This document shows, piece by piece, positions 1 to 9,623 of a stretch of 64,000 nucleotides of DNA; position 1 is the stretch's first letter; the number at the start of each line of letters is the position of its first letter. A program made the position numbers and the translations under genes. The notes under the pieces are model-generated. The model searched no databases. It was not told the origin of the DNA and saw only the letters and a list, made by a program, of their open reading frames with translations. Origin of the DNA: Halalkalicoccus subterraneus (GTDB lineage: Archaea > Halobacteriota > Halobacteria > Halobacteriales > Halalkalicoccaceae); assembly GCF_003697815.1 (NCBI RefSeq), contig NZ_RDQG01000037.1, positions 50,480 through 114,479 on the forward strand, in the 5' to 3' direction.

Positions 1-1
1 A

Positions 2-532
2 GCAGAGCAAAACGGGACAACCGTTGAGTCATTGTTCGAGAATCGGCTTGCCGTATGTTTCCGGATTCTTGGCTACAATGTCGAGGATCTAGGGCAAGGA
101 AGTGGACGTAATCCGGATAGGATCTTCACCTATCGGGGGAACGACAGCAGTTACGCGGTTATCTACGATGCCAAATCGAGTGCTGAGCCCTATCGATTAC
201 GGACGGACGCTGAGCGACAATTTGAAGACTACATCAATCAGCCTATTAGCGAGCTTCAACGGCGAGGCTTTGACAATATCTATTTCGCCGTTATCTCGGG
301 GTCGTTCGTTGATGAGGCTCGTGAAGAAATTCGTGCGCTGAAGATCCGGACGCCGATTCGGGAAGTCCGGTTGCTTGAGGCTAACGCCGTTATTGAACTG
401 CTTGAGAATTCGCTTCGAGATCCGGAGTTTCGGCTTGGTCCTGGTGGATATCAGGGTGTTGGGTTGCAGGACTTCTTTGTTGAGAGTGGGGTTCTTACTG
501 AGGCCGACGTTCGGGAAGAACTTGGGTTGTAG
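2..532 (+). CDS. FokI-like restriction endonuclease, C-terminal part (gene cut by window start)
   Basis: The frame is open to the first base, so the gene starts upstream; a TTG at 32 is only an internal codon. The visible ~177 residues hold a PD-(D/E)XK nuclease core: a PDRIF motif, a 16-residue gap, then YAVIYDAKSS followed by a PYRL segment. This spacing and wording match the FokI cleavage domain (PD...VDTKAYSGGYNL), so the Asp of PD and the Asp and Lys of DAK are the likely metal-binding and catalytic residues. FokI-type enzymes cut DNA as dimers at a distance from a separate recognition domain, which would lie in the missing N-terminal part. It opens a restriction/defence island. Nuclease fold is fairly sure; specificity unknown. 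Confidence 0.75.
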   Translation, partial: AEQNGTTVESLFENRLAVCFRILGYNVEDLGQGSGRNPDRIFTYRGNDSSYAVIYDAKSSAEPYRLRTDAERQFEDYINQPISELQRRGFDNIYFAVISGSFVDEAREEIRALKIRTPIREVRLLEANAVIELLENSLRDPEFRLGPGGYQGVGLQDFFVESGVLTEADVREELGL

Positions 533-724
533 AGAGCAGGTTTTTGTGGGTTGTGGCGACTGTCAGCTCTCCATCAATGACAGTGACACCGAATCGTTAA
601 TCACTCATGGATGAGACAAACGGTGCATACGCTCATTCGGATCTCATGTCCCGATCTGCTACCCCAACATAACGTGAGTTTGTTGCTGAGGAGTTCGAAA
701 CCCCTCCCGGCCCTGTGGGAATTG

Positions 725-1207
725 CTAGCCGATTATACCCATACTAAACTCGATCACAGTGATCGCACTGGCGGTGATCGAAAGTGGCCGTTCTGTTGCG
801 ATAAATCGCTTTTTCATTTTTTCGGCGAAATCGAATTCCCCGTTATCCGCATTCATACTTTCTCGTAATACTTCAATAGCTGTTTGAAGTATCCACCACG
901 CTTCTTCCTCAGATTTGACTTCATTGAGATGGATTGCAACCCCCTCTGTTGCCTGGCTTGGATTAGATGTCAAAACAACGTATGCCGGTAGACGAGCGTG
1001 GTCTATATTATCAATATCGAAAATCAACTGTTTTTCTTCACGCTTGTCGCCCGTTCGGACGTACCATTCACCTACCCCTAGCTCATTACGAATTTGATCT
1101 CTGTCGATTTTATTTGCAGGATGTTCCGTATTCCTTTCCAGGCCCACTTCAACAATGTAACCCTTTCCTTTCGGTACTTCGGCAAGGGTGTTTACTGTAA
1201 GTGCCAC
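725..1207 (-). CDS. Hypothetical protein, 160 aa
   Basis: Not recognised. The protein is acidic with regular haloarchaeal composition, no membrane segment and no zinc motif. The middle (residues about 60-100) has an alternating hydrophobic pattern suggesting beta strands, and the C-terminus contains a hydrophobic stretch (residues about 140-160). It lies between the FokI-like nuclease end and another unknown gene within the defence island, but nothing in it indicates a nuclease, toxin or regulator. Coding potential is supported by length, absence of a better overlapping frame and acidic composition. Confidence 0.6.
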   Translation of the reverse strand: MALTVNTLAEVPKGKGYIVEVGLERNTEHPANKIDRDQIRNELGVGEWYVRTGDKREEKQLIFDIDNIDHARLPAYVVLTSNPSQATEGVAIHLNEVKSEEEAWWILQTAIEVLRESMNADNGEFDFAEKMKKRFIATERPLSITASAITVIEFSMGIIG

Positions 1208-1564
1208 TCTTCATTATTGGAGTACGACTAAATATAGGTTATTTCGTGCACCTCTAGAAATTCTCCTTGCATTCAATGGAACAATTTCTGTCTTAATGTG
1301 AACAAGAGCAGGCCGACTATGCGGATCTCTAAGCAGCTATTCGACGATTGACTTGAACCGGCTGCTGATCGAAGCCGAACCGATCAACAGATGCCTTGAT
1401 CAATCGAAACACGGACTCGGACAGGTCAAAGACTGGCTTTAGAAGGACAACTTCGAAGCTAATCTCGGGATGGTGACCGACAGCCTGCCATGGATCTTCA
1501 TCAAATATGGTCAGGACACATGACGACAGTGCTCATTACGGTGGAACACTTCATACATCGGTAA
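1208..1564. other. Intergenic stretch, possible decayed coding remnant
   Basis: About 350 bases without an intact gene. Between roughly 1340 and 1520 the plus strand reads as a peptide-like frame (LNRLLIEAEPINRC... then, after an in-frame TAG, KDNFEANLGMVTDSLPW...), which looks like a gene remnant with a stop codon rather than random sequence. I do not recognise the family. The last ~40 bases before 1565 should hold the promoter of the next gene. Confidence 0.25.
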
Positions 1565-3013
1565 ATGAACAACACAGATCGTTCTGACGATAACGAATCA
1601 GATGAGTCCCAAGAACCATCCGCTCCTGACGGAGACGGGGCAATTGACGCTGACGAGCTTCTCAATGAGATACAAGCCCGACGTGACGAACAGCGACAAC
1701 AAGTATCCTACGAGTGGTGCGAAACCATTCGAGACGCGGGTGAACGTTATCGTGAACTCAACGACATTGATAGCGTTGTTGAGACTCTGTCACAACCCGA
1801 AGACGATATTCGGGAGGCACTTACAGTTTACCGATTAATTTTCGAAGAACCTCCGGGTATGGCAGCTTCGATCGCCACACGGACTAGTCGTGCTTTTTTC
1901 GCTATGGACGCAAATCCTGATGAGACAATCGGCCTAGGGGATCGAGATGATTCAATTGAGGATCTAGTTTGTGAGCATGTTGGCTCTATCTATCTTGAGT
2001 ATGATCTTGACGAGAAACCAGTTGGTGATCCAGTGGATCAGACGGTACCGGAGCATCCGACCAATCTGGAAGCGTTTCGGGAGATGATAACGGAGACAAG
2101 GTCGATATCAACGGCTGCATCGGCAGTAGCTAGCATGGATGACTGGAATAAGAAGATCGTAGAGCAGATGCGGCCTTCGATTCAGACAATTGCAATGACT
2201 ACAGCGACAGATAGTCTAAATAAAGTGCTTGCCCAGCAGCGCTCTCTATCGGACAAGACAATGGCGGCTGCATTTCGTCCATCGTTGATGTCTGAGCCGC
2301 TGCTTCGTTCTCAGACAAACTTGATTGATACAGCAATGGTATCGATGTTAGACCGGCGGCATGAGTTACTGCAGGCTGTGATGTCTCCTGTCTTCGAGCA
2401 ACTCGCACAGCACCATAGAATGTTCACGAACACTGCTATACAGTCTATAGTCGACTCATTCGACGATATCGTGTTCCCGTCATCAGTGCTCGCCGATCTA
2501 GTCTCGATCCAGCCAGCGATTGATACCTCTACTCTATTCACAACGTCACCAATTGTTTCAGCAGCGGCAGCTTCTCAAGTAGAGTATTCAAGGGTGTCGT
2601 ACCCATTTGCTTCAACGCCCGAATCTGACTTCACCGATTCCGATTCTGTGGACTCACCGGTTTCTTCTGATATATCGTCGATAGACGCGCCTGTGGAGCC
2701 GTCTACGGATGTAGAACTAGATTCTATGCCGGTAGAGGCCACGATTGATGCGACTCTTCCCAGCACTGGCATGGTCTCGTCGGAACTGATGTTCGAAATC
2801 CCTGTACTGCTGGTCGAATCAATACTGAGTGCAGGCGAGGCTAGAACTTGGTTCACTCAGTTGCCATACGACCATCAGATCACAGTGGTTAATTTTCTTT
2901 TAGTCTCAACTACGTTCTATGTGACCCAGAATGCATTGTTGACCACTCTTTCAGCGACTCTCTCACCAGCTGTTCGGCAAATGATATCTAAAGAAAATCA
3001 TAGTAGGCGCTAA
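1565..3013 (+). CDS. Hypothetical acidic Ser/Thr-rich protein, 482 aa
   Basis: Not recognised. The N-terminal ~35 residues are highly acidic and probably disordered. Residues about 35-290 look mainly alpha-helical with several amphipathic repeats (TTATDSLNKVL, QTNLIDTAMVSM, RHELLQAVMSP). Residues about 350-410 form a low-complexity Ser/Asp/Val linker. The last ~70 residues (VLLVESILSAGEARTWF and a following hydrophobic stretch of ~25 residues) could be one or two membrane-associated helices. Domain layout, with long helical part, linker and hydrophobic tail, would suit a membrane-tethered sensor or effector in the defence island, but that is inference only. ATG start at 1565 has no strong Shine-Dalgarno. 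Confidence 0.65.
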   Translation: MNNTDRSDDNESDESQEPSAPDGDGAIDADELLNEIQARRDEQRQQVSYEWCETIRDAGERYRELNDIDSVVETLSQPEDDIREALTVYRLIFEEPPGMAASIATRTSRAFFAMDANPDETIGLGDRDDSIEDLVCEHVGSIYLEYDLDEKPVGDPVDQTVPEHPTNLEAFREMITETRSISTAASAVASMDDWNKKIVEQMRPSIQTIAMTTATDSLNKVLAQQRSLSDKTMAAAFRPSLMSEPLLRSQTNLIDTAMVSMLDRRHELLQAVMSPVFEQLAQHHRMFTNTAIQSIVDSFDDIVFPSSVLADLVSIQPAIDTSTLFTTSPIVSAAAASQVEYSRVSYPFASTPESDFTDSDSVDSPVSSDISSIDAPVEPSTDVELDSMPVEATIDATLPSTGMVSSELMFEIPVLLVESILSAGEARTWFTQLPYDHQITVVNFLLVSTTFYVTQNALLTTLSATLSPAVRQMISKENHSRR

Positions 3014-3060
3014 AGAACCCAATAGAACAATTGGAAGGGCCGACATCTGGAATCTTAAGA

Positions 3061-4245
3061 TTACGAATGAGAAAGAGAATCATTATCTCGCCGCCTTTTG
3101 GTACAATTATGACATTCAAGACGGTTTGAAATCGTTTGAAGCGGGTTGCGTTTGGTGAGCTCTTGGTCACACGATGAACACCGTATAGGATCAGTCACAC
3201 CGACTCCATTCCCGTATCCAATAGTAATGGTTCGGCTTATGCTACCGTCAGTTATGTTGAAATCAACTTCACCTCGCTCGTACTCGATTTCGGTCAGAGT
3301 GAGAGGTGTGACATTCACGTCAAGTGAGTGTCTTTCTCGGATTTCGCGTTGCCGCTCGGGAAATCCTCTGTCGCGACGTTCCCGTAGCTCGTTGAGCGTC
3401 TCGTCGAGTTCCTCATACTCCGATTTGAGTCCCTTCCGTTCCCGCAGCGCTTGGACGCGTGACTCCTCGTCTTCGGTGTTGATTTGCCCACTCAAATCGC
3501 TGATCTTCGACAACAAATTCGAGTGTTCTTTCTGTAGTTCCTGGATACGATGTTCTTGCAGCTGGCGGTAGTCTTCTACCTCTGAATCTGCAGCACGAGA
3601 GGCTTCTCGATGGATCTCATCGAGTCGGTCTTGTATACCGTCGAGGACCAGCTCACGAGCCAAATCAAGAAGTGGTTGCGCTTCTGCCTTCGTCAATTGT
3701 GCGTCGCCACCGGAGACTGCGTCGGACCCTATTGATGTCAGTTCGAGGAAAGAACCCTCCAATCTCGGCAGGTGTTCCTCTGACCGTGTATCCACAGCGA
3801 CGGCGCGGAGGAACTCTTGTTGGTATTCACTGACGGTCTCGATGCCGAGACGAAAGAGAACCACAACGGCTGTGCGGTCGTAATACGGGGTGAACTGCGC
3901 GTTCTGTACTTCGACAGCACCGTTCTGGATCCACTCCGGAATCTTGACATCTGAGTCATCCTCTATCGATAGCTTGCCAGTAGGCGACCGTTCACCCGCC
4001 TCACGGAGTAGCCGCTGAAAGAACGCACTCTCCGGATGGATCCGTTTTGTACTATCATCTTCTTGGGTATTCCCCCCACGGATAAGTGTGTGTCTCCCGT
4101 GAGAGATCTCGGTGTCCGTTTCATCAGGAACCGAAACTACCCAGCAATCTTCGTTTCGCTCGATTGAACATCCAATTGAACGGAGATATCGTTCGGTAAA
4201 CTGCTCTACCGCTGATTGCGTGACAGGAACTGCAGCGTCAATCAT
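3061..4245 (-). CDS. Coiled-coil protein with C-terminal zinc ribbon, partner of the SNF2 helicase
   Basis: 394 aa. The N-terminal half (about 1-190) is a mixed alpha/beta region; residues about 195-290 are a long Glu/Arg/Gln-rich coiled coil; the C-terminus has a CSSCDQEL...LECHNC four-cysteine zinc ribbon. Its start overlaps the end of the helicase gene by 8 bases, so the two are co-transcribed and translationally coupled. In RapA- and DrmD-like helicases a long C-terminal extension follows the SNF2 core; here that extension seems to be a separate polypeptide. Likely role: target or DNA recognition for the helicase. No enzymatic motif seen. The family name is not recognised. Confidence 0.75.
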   Translation of the reverse strand: MIDAAVPVTQSAVEQFTERYLRSIGCSIERNEDCWVVSVPDETDTEISHGRHTLIRGGNTQEDDSTKRIHPESAFFQRLLREAGERSPTGKLSIEDDSDVKIPEWIQNGAVEVQNAQFTPYYDRTAVVVLFRLGIETVSEYQQEFLRAVAVDTRSEEHLPRLEGSFLELTSIGSDAVSGGDAQLTKAEAQPLLDLARELVLDGIQDRLDEIHREASRAADSEVEDYRQLQEHRIQELQKEHSNLLSKISDLSGQINTEDEESRVQALRERKGLKSEYEELDETLNELRERRDRGFPERQREIRERHSLDVNVTPLTLTEIEYERGEVDFNITDGSISRTITIGYGNGVGVTDPIRCSSCDQELTKRNPLQTISNRLECHNCTKRRRDNDSLSHS

Positions 4246-5992
4246 CGCTCGCCCCTAGATCGAAGCCTTCGAATACGCCGCTATTGAACTCCTCCAGTTT
4301 ATCAGCGAGTTCACGTTGTTCCTGCAGGTCAACGGCCATCGCATCGAAGTCGTTCTCAAGATCGACTTCGGAATTAGCGTTCACCAGCCGTTCGAAGATC
4401 TCGTCTTCAAAGCTCGTCCCGGACTCCTCTAACCGGCTTAGAATTGAGCTTAGCTCCCCAACACTCTGCTGGAACAGGTCGATCTTGTGGTACAGTCGTT
4501 CCAGTACATACTCCTCGACTGTATTTTTCAGTGCCATATTGAAGACGAACACGTCTCGCTTCTGCCCGATTCGGTGTATACGCCCGATACGCTGTTCCAC
4601 ACGCATTGGATTCCATGGAAGGTCTAAATTAACCAATATATTACAAAATTGTAAGTTCCTGCCTTCGCTCATCGCGTCGGTTGAAACGAGGATTCCTCCT
4701 TCTTCCTCGAAGTCTCTCACTATCTGTTCCTTCTCGCTGCTGGAGTGGCCACCGTGAAACGCATGTACTGTGTACCCCTCAGAGGCGAGTCGGTGGAGAA
4801 TCTGTCGCTGGGTTGCCCGGAACTGGGTAAAGACAATGACTCTTCCCATCTCGACATTGTCGCGGGCCTCTTCGACGATGTCCAGCAGTCGCTCCTGTTT
4901 GGTTACTATATCGATTTTGTCGATCAGATTTAGAATGGACTCCAGTTCGTCCGCGTGCGTAAGCTCGGACTGTTCATAGAGTCGCTTTTCGATGGTTTGC
5001 TTGAGTGCGACCGGGCTGCTGACAACTTCTTTTTGGAGGAGCATCAATACGAGCTTCTGGCCCTGGTCTTGGCTGTAGGCACCTTTGACGTAGTTAGAGA
5101 CCGCCTGATAGAGTTCGCGTTCCTTTGAGGTGGGTTCGAACGTCCGTGTGTCGATGGTTCGATCCGTGAAATCGATGTTCGTGTCCTCTCGCCGATTTCG
5201 GATCATCACCTTATTCAACCGATCTTGTAGCTCGTTTCTGTTCACCAGCGTTTCCTGATTGCTGTTCACGAAGTAATGGTGGAAGACATCGCGTGTGCCA
5301 AACAGTCCAGGGCGGAGTAGCGAGACAACGTTGTACAGGTCCGTCAGTTCGTTCTGGATCGGTGTCGCCGTCAAGAAGAACGCGTAGTTGTAGGAGAGCC
5401 GGTCGACCAGGTCGTAGCGGTCCGTCTCTTCATTCTTCACGTAATGGGCCTCATCGAGGACCAGAACGTCCCAGTCGCGGTCGAGGACCATCTGACGGTG
5501 TCTTTCGTTTTTCGCAGTGTCAATGCTCGCAATGATGTAGTCGTGGGTGTCGAAGTCCTCAAATTCGTCGTCGTAGTTGCAGATGAAGTCGAGTCCGAAT
5601 TTTTCACGGAGCTCTGCCTGCCACTGTTTGGCCAGCTGTGCAGGAGTGAGGATGAGGACGGATTCGTCCGTTTCACGGAAGTGCATCTCTTTGAGAATCA
5701 TCCCGACCTCTATGGTCTTCCCGAGCCCGACCTCGTCTGCGAGGAGGGCCTTCCCGTCCATCTCGAAGAGGGCACGGTAGGCCGCATCCACCTGGTGTTC
5801 GAGTAGCTTGACGGAGTTTTCGTCCAGCTCTTTCAACGACCGGAGTTCGGAATCCGGTTGGCCGGCTTGGAGACGGACAGCCTGGATACTCTGTAGATGG
5901 TCTCCTTCGGTACCGTCCTCGGACAACGAATCGAGAAGATCGTCAGCAGATTCGTGTGTGACCTCAACATCCACGAGGTCGTACCCGCTCAT
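4238..5992 (-). CDS. SNF2-family DEAH helicase/translocase of the defence locus
   Basis: 584 aa. Motif I ADEVGLGKT at residues 85-93, motif II DEAH at 180-183, motif III FLTATP near 215, and a full helicase C domain (about 390-490) ending with the SNF2 motif VI QRIGRIHRIGQ. Only short flanks surround the two RecA-like domains, so it is a compact ATP-driven dsDNA translocase of the RapA/DrmD type. It is divergent from the P-loop ATPase at 6137 and overlaps its own coiled-coil partner. Together with the ATPase and DUF1156 methylase it fits the helicase-methylase-ATPase (Hma) type defence loci and the anti-phage DUF499/DUF1156 islands noted in archaea and bacteria. Family assignment is firm; the system role is from context. 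Confidence 0.93.
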   Translation of the reverse strand: MSGYDLVDVEVTHESADDLLDSLSEDGTEGDHLQSIQAVRLQAGQPDSELRSLKELDENSVKLLEHQVDAAYRALFEMDGKALLADEVGLGKTIEVGMILKEMHFRETDESVLILTPAQLAKQWQAELREKFGLDFICNYDDEFEDFDTHDYIIASIDTAKNERHRQMVLDRDWDVLVLDEAHYVKNEETDRYDLVDRLSYNYAFFLTATPIQNELTDLYNVVSLLRPGLFGTRDVFHHYFVNSNQETLVNRNELQDRLNKVMIRNRREDTNIDFTDRTIDTRTFEPTSKERELYQAVSNYVKGAYSQDQGQKLVLMLLQKEVVSSPVALKQTIEKRLYEQSELTHADELESILNLIDKIDIVTKQERLLDIVEEARDNVEMGRVIVFTQFRATQRQILHRLASEGYTVHAFHGGHSSSEKEQIVRDFEEEGGILVSTDAMSEGRNLQFCNILVNLDLPWNPMRVEQRIGRIHRIGQKRDVFVFNMALKNTVEEYVLERLYHKIDLFQQSVGELSSILSRLEESGTSFEDEIFERLVNANSEVDLENDFDAMAVDLQEQRELADKLEEFNSGVFEGFDLGASDD

Positions 5993-6136
5993 ACGTTCGT
6001 AGAAACAGGTGTGCGTGAAATACGTTTTGTGACCGACAACCGTCGATCAGCACGCAGTACTGTTGTTGCGCCTCGGGCTGTGTTCACGGAACCATAGTGT
6101 TTATTGGGTGCCACTGAGGTGTGTTTAAGTATCAAA
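5993..6136. promoter_or_regulatory. Divergent promoter region between helicase and ATPase genes
   Basis: The two halves of the locus are transcribed apart from this 144-base gap. On the plus strand a TATA-like box, TGTTTATTGGG, at 6097-6107 lies about 35 bases before the chosen ATG at 6137 and would give a start site near 6128, hence a very short leader. This supports ATG 6137 rather than the upstream ATG at 6104. A shared region allows co-regulation of helicase and ATPase. Confidence 0.5.
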
Positions 6137-9100
6137 ATGGCACAGATGGGATCCTTATCGAACACTCTCGAAGACACGGTGACCCTCAGCCGCGAGCTTC
6201 GGGAAGAAGGGCAGATCGACGGGCAGGTAAAACTCTACAACGTTGACGACGACGGCGAATTCGAGTCTGACGCAGAACTCTTCTTCGAGCGGACACTGAT
6301 GACGCAGGGTCTTCAAGAGGCACTCTCAATCCTCCGTGATTCGTTAACTGGCGATGACCCACGCGGGACGCACATTCTCTATGGTCCGTACGGCAGTGGG
6401 AAGTCCCACCAGATGGTTGCGCTGTACCACTGTTTCGATGATCCTGCAGCAGCAGGCGCGTGGGCGAGTGATTCGGTCGAAGGATTCGATGCTGCGCTTC
6501 CGGAGTCCGCGATGCCGATTACGGTGGCGATGCAGAACGAACAGTACGAATATCTCTGGGAGCCGTTCTTCGAGGCGCTCGATTACGACCCTGGGACGTT
6601 CGAGTCGGGAGGGTATCCCGACATGCAGACAATTCAGGAGGCTGTTAGCGACGACACAGTCGCATTTTTCGTGGACGAGCTGGAGGACTGGTTCGACACG
6701 CTTCAGGGTGACCGCAAGAGCGCGAACAAGGCGTTCCTCCAGTCGCTGCTCGAATCGACCGCGCTCTCGGACCTCGAACTGTACACTATCGTCTCTGTGC
6801 TCCGTGAAGGGTCTGAGGTTCACGACATTCTGAACCGCGAACAGGCGGTTGAGGTTAATATGAATAATCAGGTTGACAAGCGAGAGGTCCTGCGCCACCG
6901 CCTGATCGACTCCGTCGACGAGAGTGCGGCCCGCGAAATCGTCAACGGGTATTTCGACGCGTACGACCAAGCCGATGGGCACGTCGATCTCCCAGACGAC
7001 TTGCTGTCGGAGATGCACGACCTCTATCCGTTCCATCCTGTGCTTCTGGACGCGCTTGAGACACGCTACTACGCCGATGAGGGCAACCAGAACACGCGCG
7101 GGATGATCTACCTCTTCTCGAAGGTCCTCCTGCAGATGCAGGATCAGACAGACCTGATCACGCACGGCGACATCGACGCCATCGAGTTCGAAGACGAACT
7201 GGCGAAGATCAACTACGAACGGCTGAACGCCGCCACCGGAGACATCAAAAGCCGTATCGACACCGATGAAGTGCCTCACGGTCGCCGCATCCTGAACACG
7301 ATTCTCCTGTACTCGCTGAAGCCCAGCGAAGGCGAGGGCGCGGAGGTCTCGGAGATTGTGATGGGTGCTTACCAGACAGCTGACCTCGTCTCCGACGTCG
7401 TCCTCAACCTTGAACGCCTTCACGGAGTCGCGTGGCATCTCCACAAGCTGAACGGAAAGTACGCAATCCGGGACCGACAGAACCCGAACGCGCTCATTCG
7501 GAACGCAGCTGTTGACGTGTCGGAGACGTCGGCAAAGGCCGAGATCGCGGACTTCATCACGGACATCTTCGGCTCGAATGCGTACCCGGTCGGGTTCCGG
7601 ACGAACGATATGCGAGACATCTCGGACAACCGTGAAGTAAAGGTCGTCGTGAAGGACGGCCAGTGGACCCAAACGGAGGTCAAGAAGGTCATCACGAACG
7701 ACGGTCGCGGACGCGAGTGGCGCAACACGCTCGTGTTCGTCCAGCCCTCGGGGGACAAGGCCATCGAGTCGGGAACGCGGTACATCGACAAGGCACGGTA
7801 CATCGAGGGTGCACGGCAGGTACTCGCCGACGAGTCGCTTGATGACGAAATCCGCACGTCGATTCGGAGCATGAAGAAGCAAGAGGAGAACGAACTCCGC
7901 GAGGAACTCCAACTCCTGTACGGCGATGTGATCGACGGGGATAATTTGATGGACGACGACGAGTGGGCGAAAGTGGAGCCGATGGACCTCGATGTCTTCG
8001 TCCTTGACGAGGCGAAACTGGACGCCTCGAACATTGCGAATTCTGCGGCAGCTGACCCGTTCGACCTCCAGTCACACGTCTGGGACATCGCCGAGGACCT
8101 GCTGGAACGGCGTGGAGAGATCTCGATCAAGGACATCTACGAGCAGTTCCTCCGTGACCCGGAGCTCCCGATTCCCGGCAGCGCGAACGACGTGTTGAAC
8201 GCGACCGTCGAAGCGCTCGACGGCAAGCCGGTGCTCGCTCGTGACACCGGCGGGTTCCGCGACGACCTTTCGGGAAGCTCGCTGGACACTGTGCTCGTTC
8301 AGCAGGACGACGTGAATGTGTGGGGTGTCGATGACGCCGAGCAGGAACTCCGCCAGCGCTTCGGAAGCGGCACGACTGCGCTTGACATCGGCGACTTCGA
8401 GCTGGAGCTCGTTGAGGACAGCGAGATCTGGATCGACGGCGACAGCCACGACGTCGTGATGCGGGCTATTGGTCGGCTCGCCCGTGAGGACCAGTACGTC
8501 ATCGTGAAGGGGAACGAGATTCTCGATAAGCCACAGTCCGACGCGACCCTCCGCGACGTCGGCGGCGCGGAGGTCGTCGGTGCATCGTCCCTCGTGGACC
8601 GCATCGAGACGCACATCGACGACGACGGCTACGCGAACCTCGACACGATCATTGGGGAGGTTCGGTCGGATGAAGCAGTGTTCCTGCCGCCGGACGAGAC
8701 TGAATCGGTCGCTCGTGAGGCGGTCAACGAATTCCTCGTGGACGACTACGTGCTGGAAGCCGGCGGTCGGTACCTCGGATCGCTCGGTGACCGCGAGCCG
8801 ACGACAGTCAAGATCGTCCCGACGGTGTCCGATCGAATCGGTGACCAGATTTTGGCGTACATCGAGGACTTGGAACCGAGTGACCAGTTCACCGTGAACA
8901 AGGTTACCGACCGGTTCGACGACAGCGTCACCGAGTACATGGTGCGGACGTTCTTGCTGGAGAACATTGGAAAGGACGAGAAGCCGGAGTACGTCGTCAA
9001 CACGACTGGGTCGGACAAAGCCACCGACTGGGTACCCGGCTACCCGTTCCGAAAGGCCGACACGGAGGCTGATACGTGGCGCTTTGAGTACAACGGCGAC

Positions 9101-9352
9101 GACGTCGCTGCGATGCGGAGCAAGTGGCGGAACAACCACCAGACGGGAAGCGTCGAGTACGGCGACGTCACGTTCATGCTGCCTGAGTGGGAGGGAGTTC
9201 CCGGTGCTCTTCAGGGGACCGCCGACGTCGAGCGGACGCAGGTTAGCTTGACATTACGGTCAGAGCAGGACTACACAAAGGTGCAGGATCTGTTCGAGCG
9301 GATGCCCGACGAGTCGTCGAGCCTGAAAATCGAGATCAGCTTCCAGAAGTAG
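6137..9352 (+). CDS. Large P-loop ATPase, DUF499-like, core of the defence locus
   Basis: 1071 aa from ATG 6137 (an in-frame ATG at 6104 is possible but is upstream of the inferred start site). Walker A GPYGSGKSH at about residues 83-91, Walker B FFVDELEDW at about 175-183, followed by an AAA+-like domain with FHPVLLDAL typical of the DUF499/BrxC-PglY-like ATPases. The long C-terminal half contains repeated winged-helix-like segments and a SLKIEI tail. DUF499-type ATPases occur with DUF1156 methylases and helicases in anti-phage islands and are thought to be motor or assembly factors. No nuclease motif is seen. ATPase assignment is sure; the exact family name is likely but not certain. Confidence 0.85.
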   Translation: MAQMGSLSNTLEDTVTLSRELREEGQIDGQVKLYNVDDDGEFESDAELFFERTLMTQGLQEALSILRDSLTGDDPRGTHILYGPYGSGKSHQMVALYHCFDDPAAAGAWASDSVEGFDAALPESAMPITVAMQNEQYEYLWEPFFEALDYDPGTFESGGYPDMQTIQEAVSDDTVAFFVDELEDWFDTLQGDRKSANKAFLQSLLESTALSDLELYTIVSVLREGSEVHDILNREQAVEVNMNNQVDKREVLRHRLIDSVDESAAREIVNGYFDAYDQADGHVDLPDDLLSEMHDLYPFHPVLLDALETRYYADEGNQNTRGMIYLFSKVLLQMQDQTDLITHGDIDAIEFEDELAKINYERLNAATGDIKSRIDTDEVPHGRRILNTILLYSLKPSEGEGAEVSEIVMGAYQTADLVSDVVLNLERLHGVAWHLHKLNGKYAIRDRQNPNALIRNAAVDVSETSAKAEIADFITDIFGSNAYPVGFRTNDMRDISDNREVKVVVKDGQWTQTEVKKVITNDGRGREWRNTLVFVQPSGDKAIESGTRYIDKARYIEGARQVLADESLDDEIRTSIRSMKKQEENELREELQLLYGDVIDGDNLMDDDEWAKVEPMDLDVFVLDEAKLDASNIANSAAADPFDLQSHVWDIAEDLLERRGEISIKDIYEQFLRDPELPIPGSANDVLNATVEALDGKPVLARDTGGFRDDLSGSSLDTVLVQQDDVNVWGVDDAEQELRQRFGSGTTALDIGDFELELVEDSEIWIDGDSHDVVMRAIGRLAREDQYVIVKGNEILDKPQSDATLRDVGGAEVVGASSLVDRIETHIDDDGYANLDTIIGEVRSDEAVFLPPDETESVAREAVNEFLVDDYVLEAGGRYLGSLGDREPTTVKIVPTVSDRIGDQILAYIEDLEPSDQFTVNKVTDRFDDSVTEYMVRTFLLENIGKDEKPEYVVNTTGSDKATDWVPGYPFRKADTEADTWRFEYNGDDVAAMRSKWRNNHQTGSVEYGDVTFMLPEWEGVPGALQGTADVERTQVSLTLRSEQDYTKVQDLFERMPDESSSLKIEISFQK

Positions 9353-9623
9353 ATGTCGCTCAGCTGTATTGTCCCCTCATTAACCACTAGTTCCTATTTT
9401 TTGTATTCAATCGATTAATACAGGTATCGAAGTAGAATAATTATGACCGAATGAGTGATTATAGCCCTCAAATTACAAAGGAAAAGGTCATCAGTCGTCA
9501 TCTATCGGCCTGTCGTGTCAGCGGTACTTGTGTCTCTGTGGTTGAGTTTCTTCTCCTTTGAGGTAGTGGATGTTAATCAGGATGTTTATTTCACTCTATA
9601 CTCAGTTCCCCGCTAAGAGACCT
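9353..9623. other. AT-rich spacer before the HNH gene
   Basis: About 270 bases of low-GC sequence that differ sharply from the GC-rich ATPase gene before it. No gene is seen; an in-frame ATG at 9570 upstream of the HNH start is less likely than ATG 9624 because the 18 extra residues are hydrophobic and unlike the acidic start at MSTDTLPKEQ. It probably carries the separate promoter of the embedded HNH gene. Confidence 0.4.

Noticed and set aside
6344-7912. Long minus-strand open frame (522 codons) inside the ATPase gene
   Set aside because: Exact shadow of the GC-rich plus-strand ATPase; composition is Val/Arg-rich without acidity and no motif.
8072-9139. Minus-strand open frame of 355 codons
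   Set aside because: Shadow of the ATPase C-terminal half; no domain and wrong composition.
3061-9352. DISARM or BREX system
   Set aside because: No DrmA/DrmB (DUF1998), PglZ or BrxL; the ATPase-methylase pair fits DUF499/DUF1156 type better.
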